A stretch of DNA of 64,000 nucleotides from the NCBI GenBank assembly GCA_017794705.1, contig CP051235.1, positions 1,427,010 through 1,491,009 on the forward strand, given 5' to 3'. The notes beneath the pieces were generated by a model. That model did not search any database. It was not told the DNA's origin and saw nothing but the letters and a program-made list of their open reading frames with translations. Shown here one piece after another: positions 1 through 9,081 of this stretch; positions within the stretch are counted from its first letter, which is position 1, and every line of letters starts with the position of its first letter. The stretch comes from Devosia sp. (lineage in GTDB: Bacteria; Pseudomonadota; Alphaproteobacteria; Rhizobiales; Devosiaceae). Made by a program: the position numbers and the translations under genes.

Positions 1-762
1 CTTGAGCGATCGGGCCTCCGCGAGGGGGAGCAATATCTCATCCAGCAGACCCATGCCGGTGAAGAGGGCAGCCGGTTGCGCACCGACGTCGAAATCATCA
101 TGCCGAACGGCGACAGGATTATCATCGATTCCAAGGTGTCGCTTACGGCTTTTGAGGCGTTCACAAACTGCGAAGATGATGATGAGCGTGCCGCCCACCT
201 GTCCGATCACGTCATGTCGGTGCGGGGGCATATCAAGACGCTTTCGGGCAAGGAATATCACCGGCACGCGCAGAGCGGGCTGGATTTCGTGTTCATGTTC
301 GTGCCGATCGAATCGGCCTTTTCGGTTGCCGTGACCCGCGATCCCTCGCTGATCGAGCAAGCCATTTCGCAGGGCGTGATGATCACCACACCCACCACGC
401 TTTTGAGCGCGCTGCGCACCGTGCGCAATGTGTGGGACGTGGAAAAGCGGCACCAGAATGCCGAACTGATCGCCGAACGGGCCGGTGCGCTTTATGAAAA
501 GATCGCCGGGTTCATGTCCAACATGGACAAGCTGGACCAGAACCTGACCCGGGCCCGGCAGAGTTTCGACGAGGCCAAGGGGCAACTGTCCGAGGGCCGG
601 GGGAATGTGGTGCGGCAGGTGGAAATGCTGCGCGAGCTGGGTGCGAAGACCAACAAGTCCCTGCCGCAAGGCTGGGAAACTGACGAGGGCGGCTCGGTCG
701 TGCGATTACCGACCGAAGCCAAGTCCGAGCCGGATCCTTCGCGCAACTCAGGCGAAAGCTGA
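1..762 (+). CDS. rmuC: RmuC family protein, C-terminal part (5' end outside window)
   Basis: The reading frame is open from base 1 to a TGA at 760-762, giving about 253 residues. It begins inside the conserved core with GLREGEQY and continues with VEIIMPNGDRIIIDSK, FVPIESAF and the TPTTLLSALRTV block, all typical of RmuC, a restriction-endonuclease-fold protein that limits recombination at inverted repeats. The last ~80 residues are charged and helical, as in the family. Full RmuC proteins are about 350-500 residues, so the N-terminal membrane anchor and coiled coil lie outside the window. The next gene converges on it with a 5-base gap. The family assignment is firm. The exact cellular role of RmuC is poorly defined even in model bacteria. 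Confidence 0.9.
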   Translation, partial: LERSGLREGEQYLIQQTHAGEEGSRLRTDVEIIMPNGDRIIIDSKVSLTAFEAFTNCEDDDERAAHLSDHVMSVRGHIKTLSGKEYHRHAQSGLDFVFMFVPIESAFSVAVTRDPSLIEQAISQGVMITTPTTLLSALRTVRNVWDVEKRHQNAELIAERAGALYEKIAGFMSNMDKLDQNLTRARQSFDEAKGQLSEGRGNVVRQVEMLRELGAKTNKSLPQGWETDEGGSVVRLPTEAKSEPDPSRNSGES

Positions 763-767
763 GCGGT

Positions 768-3176
768 TCAGGAGCCGGTCTTGCCAAGCTTGGCCGGGCC
801 TTTTTCGCCGTTCCAGTGGTGAACCTTGCCGCTGGTGTAGTCCTTGAACGCCTCGATACCGACCGGCTTGCTGACCAGATAGCCCTGCGCCTCAGCGCAT
901 ACTTCGCCCTTGAGGAACTCAAGTTCCTCGGAGCGTTCGACGCCTTCGGCGAGGACCGGCAGGTTCAGACCCTTGCCGAGACCCAGGACGGCGCGCACGA
1001 TGGTGGCGGACTGTTCGGAATGGTCAACCGAGCGGATGAAGGACTGGTCGACCTTGATCTTGTCGAACTGGAAGGCGCGGAGGTTGGACAGGGACGAATA
1101 GCCGGTGCCGAAATCATCCATGGCGATGCGCACGCCCAGCGCCTTGACTTTGGCCAGGGTGGCGATGGCACGGGCCATGTCCTTGACCAGCGCGGTCTCG
1201 GTGATCTCGATCTCCAGACGGCGTGGTGAGAGGCCGGTATCGGAGAGGATCTGCTGCAGTTTTTCGGCAAAGTCATGCTGGTGCAATTGCACCGCCGAGA
1301 CATTGACGGCCAGCGACAGCGGGTTTTCCCACGAGGCCGCCTCTGCGCAGGCGGTGCGCATGACCCAGTCGCCGATCTTGATGATCAGCCGGGATTCCTC
1401 GGCAAGCGGAATGAACTCCGCCGGTGAGACCATACCGCGCTCCGGATGTTCCCAGCGCACCAGCGCCTCGAAACCGGTGACCTCGCCGGTCTGAACCACG
1501 ACCTGGGGCTGATAGACTAGCCGCATTTGCTGATTGTCGACAGCGACACGCAGGTCGTGTTCAAGCATGCGGCGGGCGCGCACGCGAACACCCATATCCT
1601 CGTGGAAGAAGCAATAGGTGCCCCGCCCCTCCTGTTTGGCGCGGTAAAGGGCGGTGTCAGCGAAATTGAGCAGGGTCGTGATGTCCTCGGAATTGTCGGG
1701 ATAGACCGAGATGCCCAGGCTTGCCGCCATGTGAGTGGCGTCGCGGTCTTCCAGGTTGGCGGCGCTCATGGCTTCGAGGACGCGTGAAGCGAGGGCCCCT
1801 GCCTCAGATGGTTCGGCGATATCGGGCATGATGATGGCGAACTCGTCGCCGCTCAGCCGGGCAGCGAACTGATCGCCGGAGATGCATTCGCTCAAGACCC
1901 GGCCGACCTGCTTGAGCAGGGCATCACCGGCAGCATGACCAAAAAGGTCGTTGACTTCCTTGAACCGGTCCAGGTCGAGCGCCAGCACTGCAAGCCGGGA
2001 ATTGTGACGGCGGGCCTTGGTCAGTTCGGTCTCCAGCCGTTCCTGAAAACTGGCGCGGTTGGGCAGTCCTGTCAGCGCATCATGAAGCGCCATGAAGCGG
2101 ATATATTGTTCGGCTTCGCGGCGGTCGCGCAGGTCGCGGAAGGCGATGGCGGTCTGGATCGTGCCACCGAAATTGACGTTACGCAGGATGGCCTCGACCG
2201 GGACGTTGTCGCCATCGGTCTCAATCTCGATCTCAAGCGGCGAGGCGGGACTGGAATGCAACTTGTCCAGCATTTCGGGATCGACGAAGCGGGTGATGTC
2301 TGATCCGACCAGATCGTCGCCCTTCCGACCCACGATTTCCAGAAAGCTCTCATTGACGGTGACGATGGTCCGCCCGTCGCAGACCACCAGGCCCTCGACG
2401 GCGGCGTTGGCCAGGTCACGCAGGCGGACATTTTCGCGCTCGTCGCGGCGGCGATCGCGCAGTTCCAGATAGACCCCGGTCAGCGCCGCCATAAGGATCA
2501 GAAGGCTGACGCCGGCGACAGCTGCGGGCAACAGGATCGAACCCGCGCCGCTCAGTCCATCGACAATGGCATAGCAGTTCTCAAAGCCGGCGGCCCCCAT
2601 CGCCGTGAAATGCATGGCGACGATGGCAAGGGTCAGGGTCAGCGTGCCGCCGAGCTTTGCGGCGATCGTTTCGTTTTTCGTGCCGATGGCCAGTGCAAGA
2701 GCACCCAGGCCAATGCCGAACAGCACGGAGGTCGCGGTTGTAGCGGGGTCCCAAGCGATCGCACCGCCGATGACCAGTGAGGCCATGCCGGTATAGTGCA
2801 TTGCCGAAATGCCGAGCCCCAGGATCGCACCGCCGAGCCAGACGTCGGATCGTCGCTCGCCGATCGTGGCCAGCCACAGCCCGCCGCCCGTGACGGACAC
2901 GGAAATGCCAAGCGACAGCAGGGTCAGCGGCAAGTCGAAGCCGAAGGCGACACCGGGGTTGAAGGCCAGCATTGCGATGAAGTGTGTGGCCCAGACGCCG
3001 AAACCGATGGATACCGCGGCAATGGCCAGCCAGGCCTTTTGCAGCGAGCCTTTAGACTTGCGGGAATGAGCGAGCAGTGTGACAGCCGAAAAGCTGGAGA
3101 CGGCGCAGATCAGGGCGGCGAGCGCCACCATGCGCAAATCATGTTCAAAGAAAAACGTCTCGATAACCGGCGACAT
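768..3176 (-). CDS. Membrane MHYT-PAS-GGDEF-EAL cyclic-di-GMP signalling protein
   Basis: The N-terminal ~230 residues form a seven-helix MHYT sensor with three copies of the signature visible (WATHFIAML, SAMHYTGM, AMHFTAMG), proposed in the family to bind a metal and sense a small gas. A PAS-like stretch (~260-360) follows, then a GGDEF cyclase with SGDEF near residue 442, then an EAL phosphodiesterase with EALVRW near 569, a DDFGTGYSSL loop and KVDQSFI. Key residues of both catalytic domains look intact, so it could make and/or degrade c-di-GMP. I start at ATG 3176 (802 aa). The longer frame opens with a TTG at 3236 and no ribosome site. It converges on rmuC. Given the tad pilus locus nearby, a role in attachment is plausible but only inferred. 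Confidence 0.88.
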   Translation of the reverse strand: MSPVIETFFFEHDLRMVALAALICAVSSFSAVTLLAHSRKSKGSLQKAWLAIAAVSIGFGVWATHFIAMLAFNPGVAFGFDLPLTLLSLGISVSVTGGGLWLATIGERRSDVWLGGAILGLGISAMHYTGMASLVIGGAIAWDPATTATSVLFGIGLGALALAIGTKNETIAAKLGGTLTLTLAIVAMHFTAMGAAGFENCYAIVDGLSGAGSILLPAAVAGVSLLILMAALTGVYLELRDRRRDERENVRLRDLANAAVEGLVVCDGRTIVTVNESFLEIVGRKGDDLVGSDITRFVDPEMLDKLHSSPASPLEIEIETDGDNVPVEAILRNVNFGGTIQTAIAFRDLRDRREAEQYIRFMALHDALTGLPNRASFQERLETELTKARRHNSRLAVLALDLDRFKEVNDLFGHAAGDALLKQVGRVLSECISGDQFAARLSGDEFAIIMPDIAEPSEAGALASRVLEAMSAANLEDRDATHMAASLGISVYPDNSEDITTLLNFADTALYRAKQEGRGTYCFFHEDMGVRVRARRMLEHDLRVAVDNQQMRLVYQPQVVVQTGEVTGFEALVRWEHPERGMVSPAEFIPLAEESRLIIKIGDWVMRTACAEAASWENPLSLAVNVSAVQLHQHDFAEKLQQILSDTGLSPRRLEIEITETALVKDMARAIATLAKVKALGVRIAMDDFGTGYSSLSNLRAFQFDKIKVDQSFIRSVDHSEQSATIVRAVLGLGKGLNLPVLAEGVERSEELEFLKGEVCAEAQGYLVSKPVGIEAFKDYTSGKVHHWNGEKGPAKLGKTGS

Positions 3177-3307
3177 GCCCTGCGTTCCCTGAGTGAGCTG
3201 AATTCCGCGGGAACCCTGACGGGTTTGGCTTTTCAAAATGTGAATCTACCCGCACGCGGCGCAAATGCGCGCTGAATGCGTGAATCAATCCTTAACTCTG
3301 CAGGTTC

Positions 3308-3907
3308 TCAGAGACTTGTGCGGGCTTTCAGGGCCTGGGACAGGGTGCCCTCATCCAGGTAATCCAGTTCACCGCCGACGGGTACACCGTGGGCCAGGCG
3401 CGTGACCTTGAGGTCAAGTTTGGCGAGTTGATCTGTGATGAAGTGGGCGGTTGTCTGGCCCTCGACTGTGGCGTTGACCGCCAGCACGATCTCGGAGAAT
3501 TCCGACGCCCGGGCGATCAACTGGTCGATGGTCAGGTCTTCGGGCCCGATGCCATCAAGGGGGGACAGCACGCCGCCCAGGACGTGGTAGCGTACCGCGC
3601 CGACGCCGGCCCGTTCCAGCGCCCAGAGATCCGCCACGTCTTCGACCACGATCAGCATGCCGCTTTCGGCGCGGCGCGGATCAGTGCAGATCGAACAGGG
3701 CGAACTCGTATCAACATTGCCGCAGGTGGCACATTCGACAACGGTTTCCACCGCACGGTCGAGGGCTGCCGCCAGCGGCACCATAAGACCATCCTTGCGC
3801 TTGATCAGGTGCAGCACGGCCCGGCGGGCCGAGCGCGGGCCGAGGCCGGGCAAACGCGCCAGCAACTGGATCAATTGTTCGATTTCGCGCCCACCGGTGC
3901 CGGACAT
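3308..3907 (-). CDS. recR: Recombination protein RecR
   Basis: This 199-residue protein has the normal RecR length. It shows the N-terminal helix-hairpin-helix ([14 protein letters not shown]), a four-Cys zinc finger (CATCGN...CSIC, residues ~58-73) and a Toprim domain ([15 protein letters not shown]). RecR works with RecO and RecF to load RecA at single-strand gaps. It is the third gene of dnaX-ybaB-recR, a conserved bacterial arrangement, with a 15-base gap after ybaB. Confidence 0.97.
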   Translation of the reverse strand: MSGTGGREIEQLIQLLARLPGLGPRSARRAVLHLIKRKDGLMVPLAAALDRAVETVVECATCGNVDTSSPCSICTDPRRAESGMLIVVEDVADLWALERAGVGAVRYHVLGGVLSPLDGIGPEDLTIDQLIARASEFSEIVLAVNATVEGQTTAHFITDQLAKLDLKVTRLAHGVPVGGELDYLDEGTLSQALKARTSL

Positions 3908-3922
3908 CGCAACGCCCGTTTT

Positions 3923-4246
3923 CTAAAAGGGCAGTTTCATGCCCGGCGGGATGGGCAAACCTGCTGTGATTTCCTGCATTTTTTCGTTCATCTTGGCTTC
4001 CGCCTTGCCCTTGGCGTCGGCGTGGGCGGCGATGATCAGGTCTTCCAGCATCTCGCCGTCTTCGGGCTTGAGCAAGGCGGGATCGATCTTGATGCTGCGC
4101 AATTCACCCTTGCCACTCAAAGTGATGGTGACCATGCCGCCTCCGGCGGTGCCCGACACTTCGGTCTGGGCGATCTGCTCCTGCATTTCGCTCATTTTGG
4201 ACTGCATTTCCTGCAGTCGGCCCATCATGCCCATCAGATCTTTCAT
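3923..4246 (-). CDS. YbaB/EbfC nucleoid-associated protein
   Basis: A 107-residue protein of the YbaB/EbfC family. It has a Met/Gln-rich N-terminal helix ([17 protein letters not shown]), a small beta core ([15 protein letters not shown]) and the family motif IKIDPALL. Members form tweezer-like dimers that bind DNA and affect nucleoid structure. The start codon overlaps the dnaX stop by one base (TGATG), which suggests translational coupling between dnaX and this gene. Confidence 0.95.
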   Translation of the reverse strand: MKDLMGMMGRLQEMQSKMSEMQEQIAQTEVSGTAGGGMVTITLSGKGELRSIKIDPALLKPEDGEMLEDLIIAAHADAKGKAEAKMNEKMQEITAGLPIPPGMKLPF

Positions 4247-6036
4247 CAGATATCCTCTTCTTGGTCCGGATCGTCGTCATCTGCAAAGCCGGCATCCGGC
4301 GCAGGCAGCGGGGCGGCATCGCGCACCCGGACATTGACGATCTTGCTTTTCGGGAAGGCGTCCAGCACCGCGCGCACCAGCGGGTCGGCAGCTGCCTCGG
4401 AATGGCTGTCCTGTTGCTGGCGTTGCCGGGTCTCGGCGATGGTGGCCGGTCCATCTTGAACATTGTCCACCGAGATCATCCAGGTGCGCCCGGTCCAGCT
4501 CTGCAGCCGCGCGTTGATGGTGGAGACAATCGAGACGTCGGCATCATCAGTTAGCCCAATGCGCATTCGGCCCGGCTCGAAGCTGAGCGGCCTGATGTAG
4601 GTTTCCAGCGCGTGTTTGACCACCAGATCACGGTGTTCTTCAGACAGGGCGATAAGGTCGGCAAAGCTTTGCGGAGAGGGTACTGCCGGCCTGTCCGGCT
4701 GCGGGTCTGCCTGCCGCGGCTGGGCCCGCGCCTGAGACACGGCGCTGGCACCACCGGATGCGCGCGACACATGGCCGGAAGATGATGCGGGCGGAAGCGA
4801 CGGACTGGCCGGCGCCGGCGTGGCGTGCTCCATGTCGCTTAGCTTCGCGATCAACTCGTCGGGTGTCGGCATGTCGGCAGCATAGGCCAGCCGGATGAGC
4901 ACCATTTCGGCTGCCTGCATGGCGTTGGCGGCGTGTGTCACTTCATTCAGGCCGGACTGCAGCATCTGCCAGGCGCGGGTCAGCGCGCGCATGCTCAGTC
5001 TGGACGCGAGTTCGGCGCCACGGGTGCGCTCGTCCGGTGTCAGGGCATGATCATCAGCGGTTTCCGCGACCGCTTTCATGCGGGTAACGAGATGTGTGAG
5101 TTCGGCCAGATCGGCAATCAGCACCTGCGGATCGGCCCCGGCATCGTAAAGGGCGCGCGCGACATCCAGTACCTGCGGCACATCGCCCTGCATGACGGCG
5201 GTGAACAGGTCGATCGTCTTGCTGCGGTCGGCCAAGCCGAGCATGGACTGCACAGCCTCGCCGGTAATCTTGCCGTCGCCAAAGGCAATGGCCTGATCCA
5301 GCAGCGACAGGCAGTCGCGCACGGAGCCCTCGCCTGCGCGGACGATCATTGACATGGCGTCGGCATCGGCGCTCAGCCCTTCCTTTTCCAGCAGTTGCTG
5401 GAGATAGGTGGACATTGTGTCGGGCGGAATGCGGCGCAGGTCGAAGCGCTGGCAACGGCTGAGGATGGTGACCGGAACCTTGCGGATTTCGGTGGTGGCG
5501 AAGATGAACTTCACGTAGGGCGGCGGCTCTTCGAGCGTCTTCAGCAAACCGTTAAAGGCCTGGCGCGAGAGCATGTGCACTTCGTCGATGATATAGACCT
5601 TATAGGGTGCGGAAACCGGCCCGTAGCGGACAGAATCGATGATTTCCCGCACATCGTCGATACCGGTGTTGGACGCGGCGTCCATTTCGATGACGTCGAC
5701 ATGTCGGCCCTCGATGATGGCTTCGCAATGCTCGCCGGGCGTCGACAGGTCCAGCGTGGGTTGCGGGCCATCCTTGCCGACATAGTTGAAGGCGCGGGCC
5801 AGAATGCGAGCAGTCGTCGTTTTGCCGACGCCGCGCACACCTGTGAGAATGAAAGCATGGTGGATGCGGCCCGTCTTGAAGGCGTTTGAAAGGGTCTGGA
5901 CCATGGCGTCCTGCCCGATCATGGCCGAAAAATCGAGCGGCCGGTATTTGCGCGCCAGGACCAGATAGGGCGAACTTGATTTGCCCGCAGGTTCCCCAAT
6001 GGCCTTGCCGCTGTCCGGTTTTTTCGCAGATGCCAT
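4246..6036 (-). CDS. dnaX: DNA polymerase III subunit gamma/tau
   Basis: A 596-residue clamp-loader ATPase. Walker A is GVRGVGKTT (residues ~66-74), the Walker B region is IIDEVHMLS, followed by the sensor stretch [23 protein letters not shown] Pro/Ser/Ala-rich linker (~390-450) precedes a tau-like C-terminal domain. The zinc module of E. coli DnaX is degenerate: only one Cys (CEAIIEG) remains, as I recall for alphaproteobacterial DnaX. I saw no obvious slippery A-run for a programmed frameshift. The small SRP RNA lies just upstream on the same strand, a frequent alphaproteobacterial arrangement. Confidence 0.97.
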   Translation of the reverse strand: MASAKKPDSGKAIGEPAGKSSSPYLVLARKYRPLDFSAMIGQDAMVQTLSNAFKTGRIHHAFILTGVRGVGKTTTARILARAFNYVGKDGPQPTLDLSTPGEHCEAIIEGRHVDVIEMDAASNTGIDDVREIIDSVRYGPVSAPYKVYIIDEVHMLSRQAFNGLLKTLEEPPPYVKFIFATTEIRKVPVTILSRCQRFDLRRIPPDTMSTYLQQLLEKEGLSADADAMSMIVRAGEGSVRDCLSLLDQAIAFGDGKITGEAVQSMLGLADRSKTIDLFTAVMQGDVPQVLDVARALYDAGADPQVLIADLAELTHLVTRMKAVAETADDHALTPDERTRGAELASRLSMRALTRAWQMLQSGLNEVTHAANAMQAAEMVLIRLAYAADMPTPDELIAKLSDMEHATPAPASPSLPPASSSGHVSRASGGASAVSQARAQPRQADPQPDRPAVPSPQSFADLIALSEEHRDLVVKHALETYIRPLSFEPGRMRIGLTDDADVSIVSTINARLQSWTGRTWMISVDNVQDGPATIAETRQRQQQDSHSEAAADPLVRAVLDAFPKSKIVNVRVRDAAPLPAPDAGFADDDDPDQEEDI

Positions 6037-6198
6037 TCAGCTCGCCTTCGCCGCGTCAACAGGTGCGCGATTGCAGGTCCTCAGCCAATCAGCTGATCGC
6101 CGCGGTGCCATGAGCGCGCCACCCCGGCAAACCTAGAGCAGGTCATGCGATTCCGTCAAAGCCTGGATTTCACTGCATGCCGAACCGGGGTGATTGAG

Positions 6199-6294
6199 CG
6201 GAAGGCTGGACACGACCCGTGCCAAAACTCGTTGGGGCTGCTTCCTTCCGGACCTGACCCGGTTGGCGAGAAACACGTCCATGCCAACCTTCCT
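6199..6294 (-). ncRNA. ffs: Small signal recognition particle RNA (4.5S type)
   Basis: Read on the minus strand, the segment contains the nearly invariant SRP domain IV core GGTCAGGTCCGGAAGGAAG followed by CAGCC, which binds Ffh. The ends pair: GGAAGG near 6293-6288 with CCTTCC at 6205-6200, closing a ~95-nt hairpin. This is the bacterial short form without an Alu domain. It lies upstream of dnaX in the same direction. The exact ends are estimated from the terminal stem. Confidence 0.93.
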
Positions 6295-6300
6295 GTCCTC

Positions 6301-6329
6301 TATTTGAGGTATCGGACGCCCGGATGCAA
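6301..6329 (-). promoter_or_regulatory. Probable sigma-70-type promoter of the SRP RNA
   Basis: On the minus strand TTGCAT (6329-6324) and CAAATA (6306-6301) are separated by 17 bases. The predicted start falls 6-8 bases further on, at the 5' end of the folded SRP RNA. The -10 box is weak, so this is an inference from spacing and position. Confidence 0.5.
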
Positions 6330-6360
6330 GGGGCGGGTGGGCATTGACTGCATGGGATAT

Positions 6361-7617
6361 TCAGCGTCTGCCGATGAGCTGCTTGAGCACTTTTCGCGCC
6401 CTGAGCGGCACAAGTCGTCGCGTGAACCGCTTCAGCGCATGCCGTCTGGACGTGCGGCGAAGGTGTGGTTGCATGTCGAGCGCCTGCAACCAGGCGGCGA
6501 ATTCCTCCGGGCATTTGCCGCTCTGTTCAGCCCTTTGTTCAATATCCCGCCACATGAAGGTCAGGTCGTGCGGGATATTCACCTTCCGGCGGTCAAACAT
6601 TTGCCTTATGTGTGCGATGGCCTGAGGCGTGTCGAACGGCATGCCCCAGTCTCGCGGGCTTTCGCCTTCCACCACGAGCCCTGCCATTGTGCGCAAGCAC
6701 TTCTCACAACTGCCGCAGTTGATGCTGTTCAGGCGCGGCTTGAAACAGACGACAAGCGGTGGCCGGTGACCTGAAGGTCCGATCAGATTCAGCATCTGCG
6801 CGATCTTGTTCTGCCGCGAAACTTCAAAGGCGTCATGCACGACCCTGACACCCGGCCAGCGCAACTGACCTTCAAACTCCGGATCCGCTCCGTTGGGTTC
6901 GGGAACCTCTGCGGTATGACCTGATGCAAGATGGATTCGGGGGGCGCCTCTGAGGTGGGCAATTGGCGCGGCCGCGCCGACAAAGGAGATGCCATACTGA
7001 ACGCCTGTCCACCAGGTCATTTCCATTTGCCTGAGATCAGGAAGGAGCAGTTTGTCCTGTTCCAGGAAATCGTGAGCATTGGTTGTCACGAAGCCGATTT
7101 CCAGGCCGTGCATTCTGGCGAAACCCGTCGCACGTTCCCGGATGGCCCGTGTAGTGGCAGGATCCGAGATCGAACGCTCGAGTTTAAGCAGATAGGGTCG
7201 GTCGCCGAGGTTCTTGTAAACGAGATGCGTTGAGTCCAGTCCGCAGCTGTACATGGCGAGCGGAGCAGTTGTTTTTGTGGCCGGAGGGGCAGGTTCATCA
7301 CCCTCGAAATGCAGGCGACCATCCCAGGCCGTTCCCGGCAGAAGTTCGGCACGGTTGAGGCGTGCCTTCTCGAGCGTATCCTCAAGGTCATGACTTCGGA
7401 ACGGCACACGCAGATGCAGGCCCAGTGCCCAAACCAACGACGCGAGATTGAGGATTGCGGTCACGTAGCTGACGTATTCGGGAATGTTTTCAACCGTTTC
7501 GAGTTGCTGGTACTCAAAGAACAGGTCATCGCGAATAGCGCCTGTCGCCTTTATCGAGGAGGCAGGCACTATGGTGAGACGGTTTGCCCTGGTTTCGATG
7601 CGGCACAGGTTTTCCAT
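6361..7617 (-). CDS. PP-loop ATPase-like protein with QueC-type zinc site, orphan
   Basis: A 418-residue protein I cannot assign to a named gene. Residues ~122-132 read MYSCGLDSTHL, a variant of the PP-loop SGGxDS motif used by adenylating N-type ATP pyrophosphatases. Near the C terminus lie C291, C301, C304 and C307 (CFKPRLN...CGSCEKC). This almost reproduces the C-x8-C-x2-C-x2-C zinc site of the 7-cyano-7-deazaguanine synthase QueC. QueC itself is about 230 aa, so this protein has an extra ~115-residue N-terminal domain and a basic, Arg-rich C-terminal tail (~385-418). No queuosine genes are nearby. AGGAG lies upstream of ATG 7617. A QueC-like activation chemistry on another substrate is inferred, not shown. 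Confidence 0.6.
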   Translation of the reverse strand: MENLCRIETRANRLTIVPASSIKATGAIRDDLFFEYQQLETVENIPEYVSYVTAILNLASLVWALGLHLRVPFRSHDLEDTLEKARLNRAELLPGTAWDGRLHFEGDEPAPPATKTTAPLAMYSCGLDSTHLVYKNLGDRPYLLKLERSISDPATTRAIRERATGFARMHGLEIGFVTTNAHDFLEQDKLLLPDLRQMEMTWWTGVQYGISFVGAAAPIAHLRGAPRIHLASGHTAEVPEPNGADPEFEGQLRWPGVRVVHDAFEVSRQNKIAQMLNLIGPSGHRPPLVVCFKPRLNSINCGSCEKCLRTMAGLVVEGESPRDWGMPFDTPQAIAHIRQMFDRRKVNIPHDLTFMWRDIEQRAEQSGKCPEEFAAWLQALDMQPHLRRTSRRHALKRFTRRLVPLRARKVLKQLIGRR

Positions 7618-7845
7618 TGGTCATTCGCTCCTGAGAAATGCTCGTGTCGCGCCGGGTTGTGTCAACTTCACTAGCACCGAAATTGCACATGCACCATTTG
7701 CCGCACCTGATCCGCCAGCGGTTGCGCCCTTTGGGGTGAACTTATATCTTCCGCGCGCGTTGAATTGGCCCAGAATCAATGGCAAACAGGGCCGGCATGG
7801 GATTTTGCCCCGGTTCCCGGGGTGAAGACGGTTGGGAGACACCGA

Positions 7846-8997
7846 ATGAGTTTTGAGCTGAACAAGATCGCAGGTGCGATTCTGGGCACTTTGTTGCTCG
7901 TCATGGGCCTGGGGTTCTTGGCAGAAGCCATTTATGCGCCAATCGAAGGCCGGGGGCCGGGATATGCGCTGCCGGAGCCGGAAGAAGGCGGGGCAGTCGA
8001 GGGGCCGGTTGAGGTCGAGGCCACGCCGTTGCCGATCCTGCTGGCGAGTGCTTCGGTGGATGACGGCGCCAGCGCCGCCCGCAAGTGTGCCTCCTGTCAC
8101 AATTTCGGTGAAGGCGAAGGCAACAAGACCGGTCCAGGCCTTTATGACATTGTCGGCCGCGAGATCGCCAACCACGGCGGATTTGCCTATTCAGACGCGC
8201 TGATTGCCTATGGCGAAGAGCATGGCAACTGGTCCTATGAAACCCTGGCCGAATTCATTCATGACCCGCGTGGGTCGGTGCCCGGCACCAAGATGACCTT
8301 CGCCGGCATCGGCGACGAGGAGGAACTGGCCGACATTCTTGCCTACTTCCAGACCCTGTCTGCTTCCCCGGTTCCCTTCCCGGCGCCGGAAGAAGTGGTA
8401 GCTGAAGAACCGGCCGCGGAGGAAGCTGTTGCTGAAGCCGCTGAAGAGACACCGGCGATGGAAGAAGCACCTGCGGAAGAGGCGGTTGCAGTGGAAGAGG
8501 AAGCGGTGACCGAAGAACCAGTGACCGAAGAAGCTGAACCTGCTGCCGAAGAGCCTGCTGCCATGGAAGAAGAGTCCGCCGCAGAGGCACCGGCCGCAGA
8601 AGAGTCCGCTGACGCTGGCGGCGCCAGTGAACTGGAGGCAGCCATCGCTGCGGCCTCGCTCGACGACGGTGCAGCCGCAATTCGCGCCTGCCGCGCCTGT
8701 CACGACTGGACGGCGGAGGGGCGCAACAAGGTTGGGCCGCTTCTGTACGACGTGGTCGGCCGCGATGTCGCGAGTGTTGAGGGCTACTCATACTCCGCCG
8801 GCATGCAGGCTTTCGCCGAAGAACATCCGGTGTGGACATATCAACTGCTGGACGAGTACCTGACCGATCCACGAGGCGTGGTTTCGGGCACCAAGATGAC
8901 CTTTGCCGGGGTACGCGACGCCGAGGATCGCGCCGCGATCATTGCGCTGCTGCGTTCGCAGTCGCCCGACCCTGTGCCGCTGGCCGGCGCCGAATAG
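7846..8997 (+). CDS. Membrane-anchored di-domain cytochrome c
   Basis: The 383-residue protein starts with an uncleaved-looking transmembrane anchor (residues ~8-27), then has two class I cytochrome c domains. Heme site one is CASCH near residue 81 with a distal Met in GTKMTFAG. Site two is CRACH near 282, again followed by GTKMTFAG. The two domains are clearly duplicated. They are joined by a strongly acidic Glu/Ala/Pro repeat linker (~180-265). ATG 7846 is preceded by GGGAG. The single-domain version is the CycM-like electron carrier of alphaproteobacteria. The duplicated form probably shuttles electrons between periplasmic partners such as a bc1 complex and an oxidase. A strong terminator follows. 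Confidence 0.88.
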   Translation: MSFELNKIAGAILGTLLLVMGLGFLAEAIYAPIEGRGPGYALPEPEEGGAVEGPVEVEATPLPILLASASVDDGASAARKCASCHNFGEGEGNKTGPGLYDIVGREIANHGGFAYSDALIAYGEEHGNWSYETLAEFIHDPRGSVPGTKMTFAGIGDEEELADILAYFQTLSASPVPFPAPEEVVAEEPAAEEAVAEAAEETPAMEEAPAEEAVAVEEEAVTEEPVTEEAEPAAEEPAAMEEESAAEAPAAEESADAGGASELEAAIAAASLDDGAAAIRACRACHDWTAEGRNKVGPLLYDVVGRDVASVEGYSYSAGMQAFAEEHPVWTYQLLDEYLTDPRGVVSGTKMTFAGVRDAEDRAAIIALLRSQSPDPVPLAGAE

Positions 8998-9032
8998 GAC
9001 CCGCGACACACGGCAATTTGTGTTGGAGACAC

Positions 9033-9062
9033 GGGCCGCCCGGCATTCGGGCGGCCCTTTTT
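9033..9062 (+). terminator. Rho-independent terminator after the cytochrome c gene
   Basis: GGGCCGCCCG (9033-9042) pairs perfectly with CGGGCGGCCC (9048-9057) around a 5-base loop and is followed by TTTTT. The hairpin sits 36 bases after the cytochrome stop and before the next ribosome site. Confidence 0.92.
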
Positions 9063-9081
9063 CTTGAGGAGGAGGGACCAG

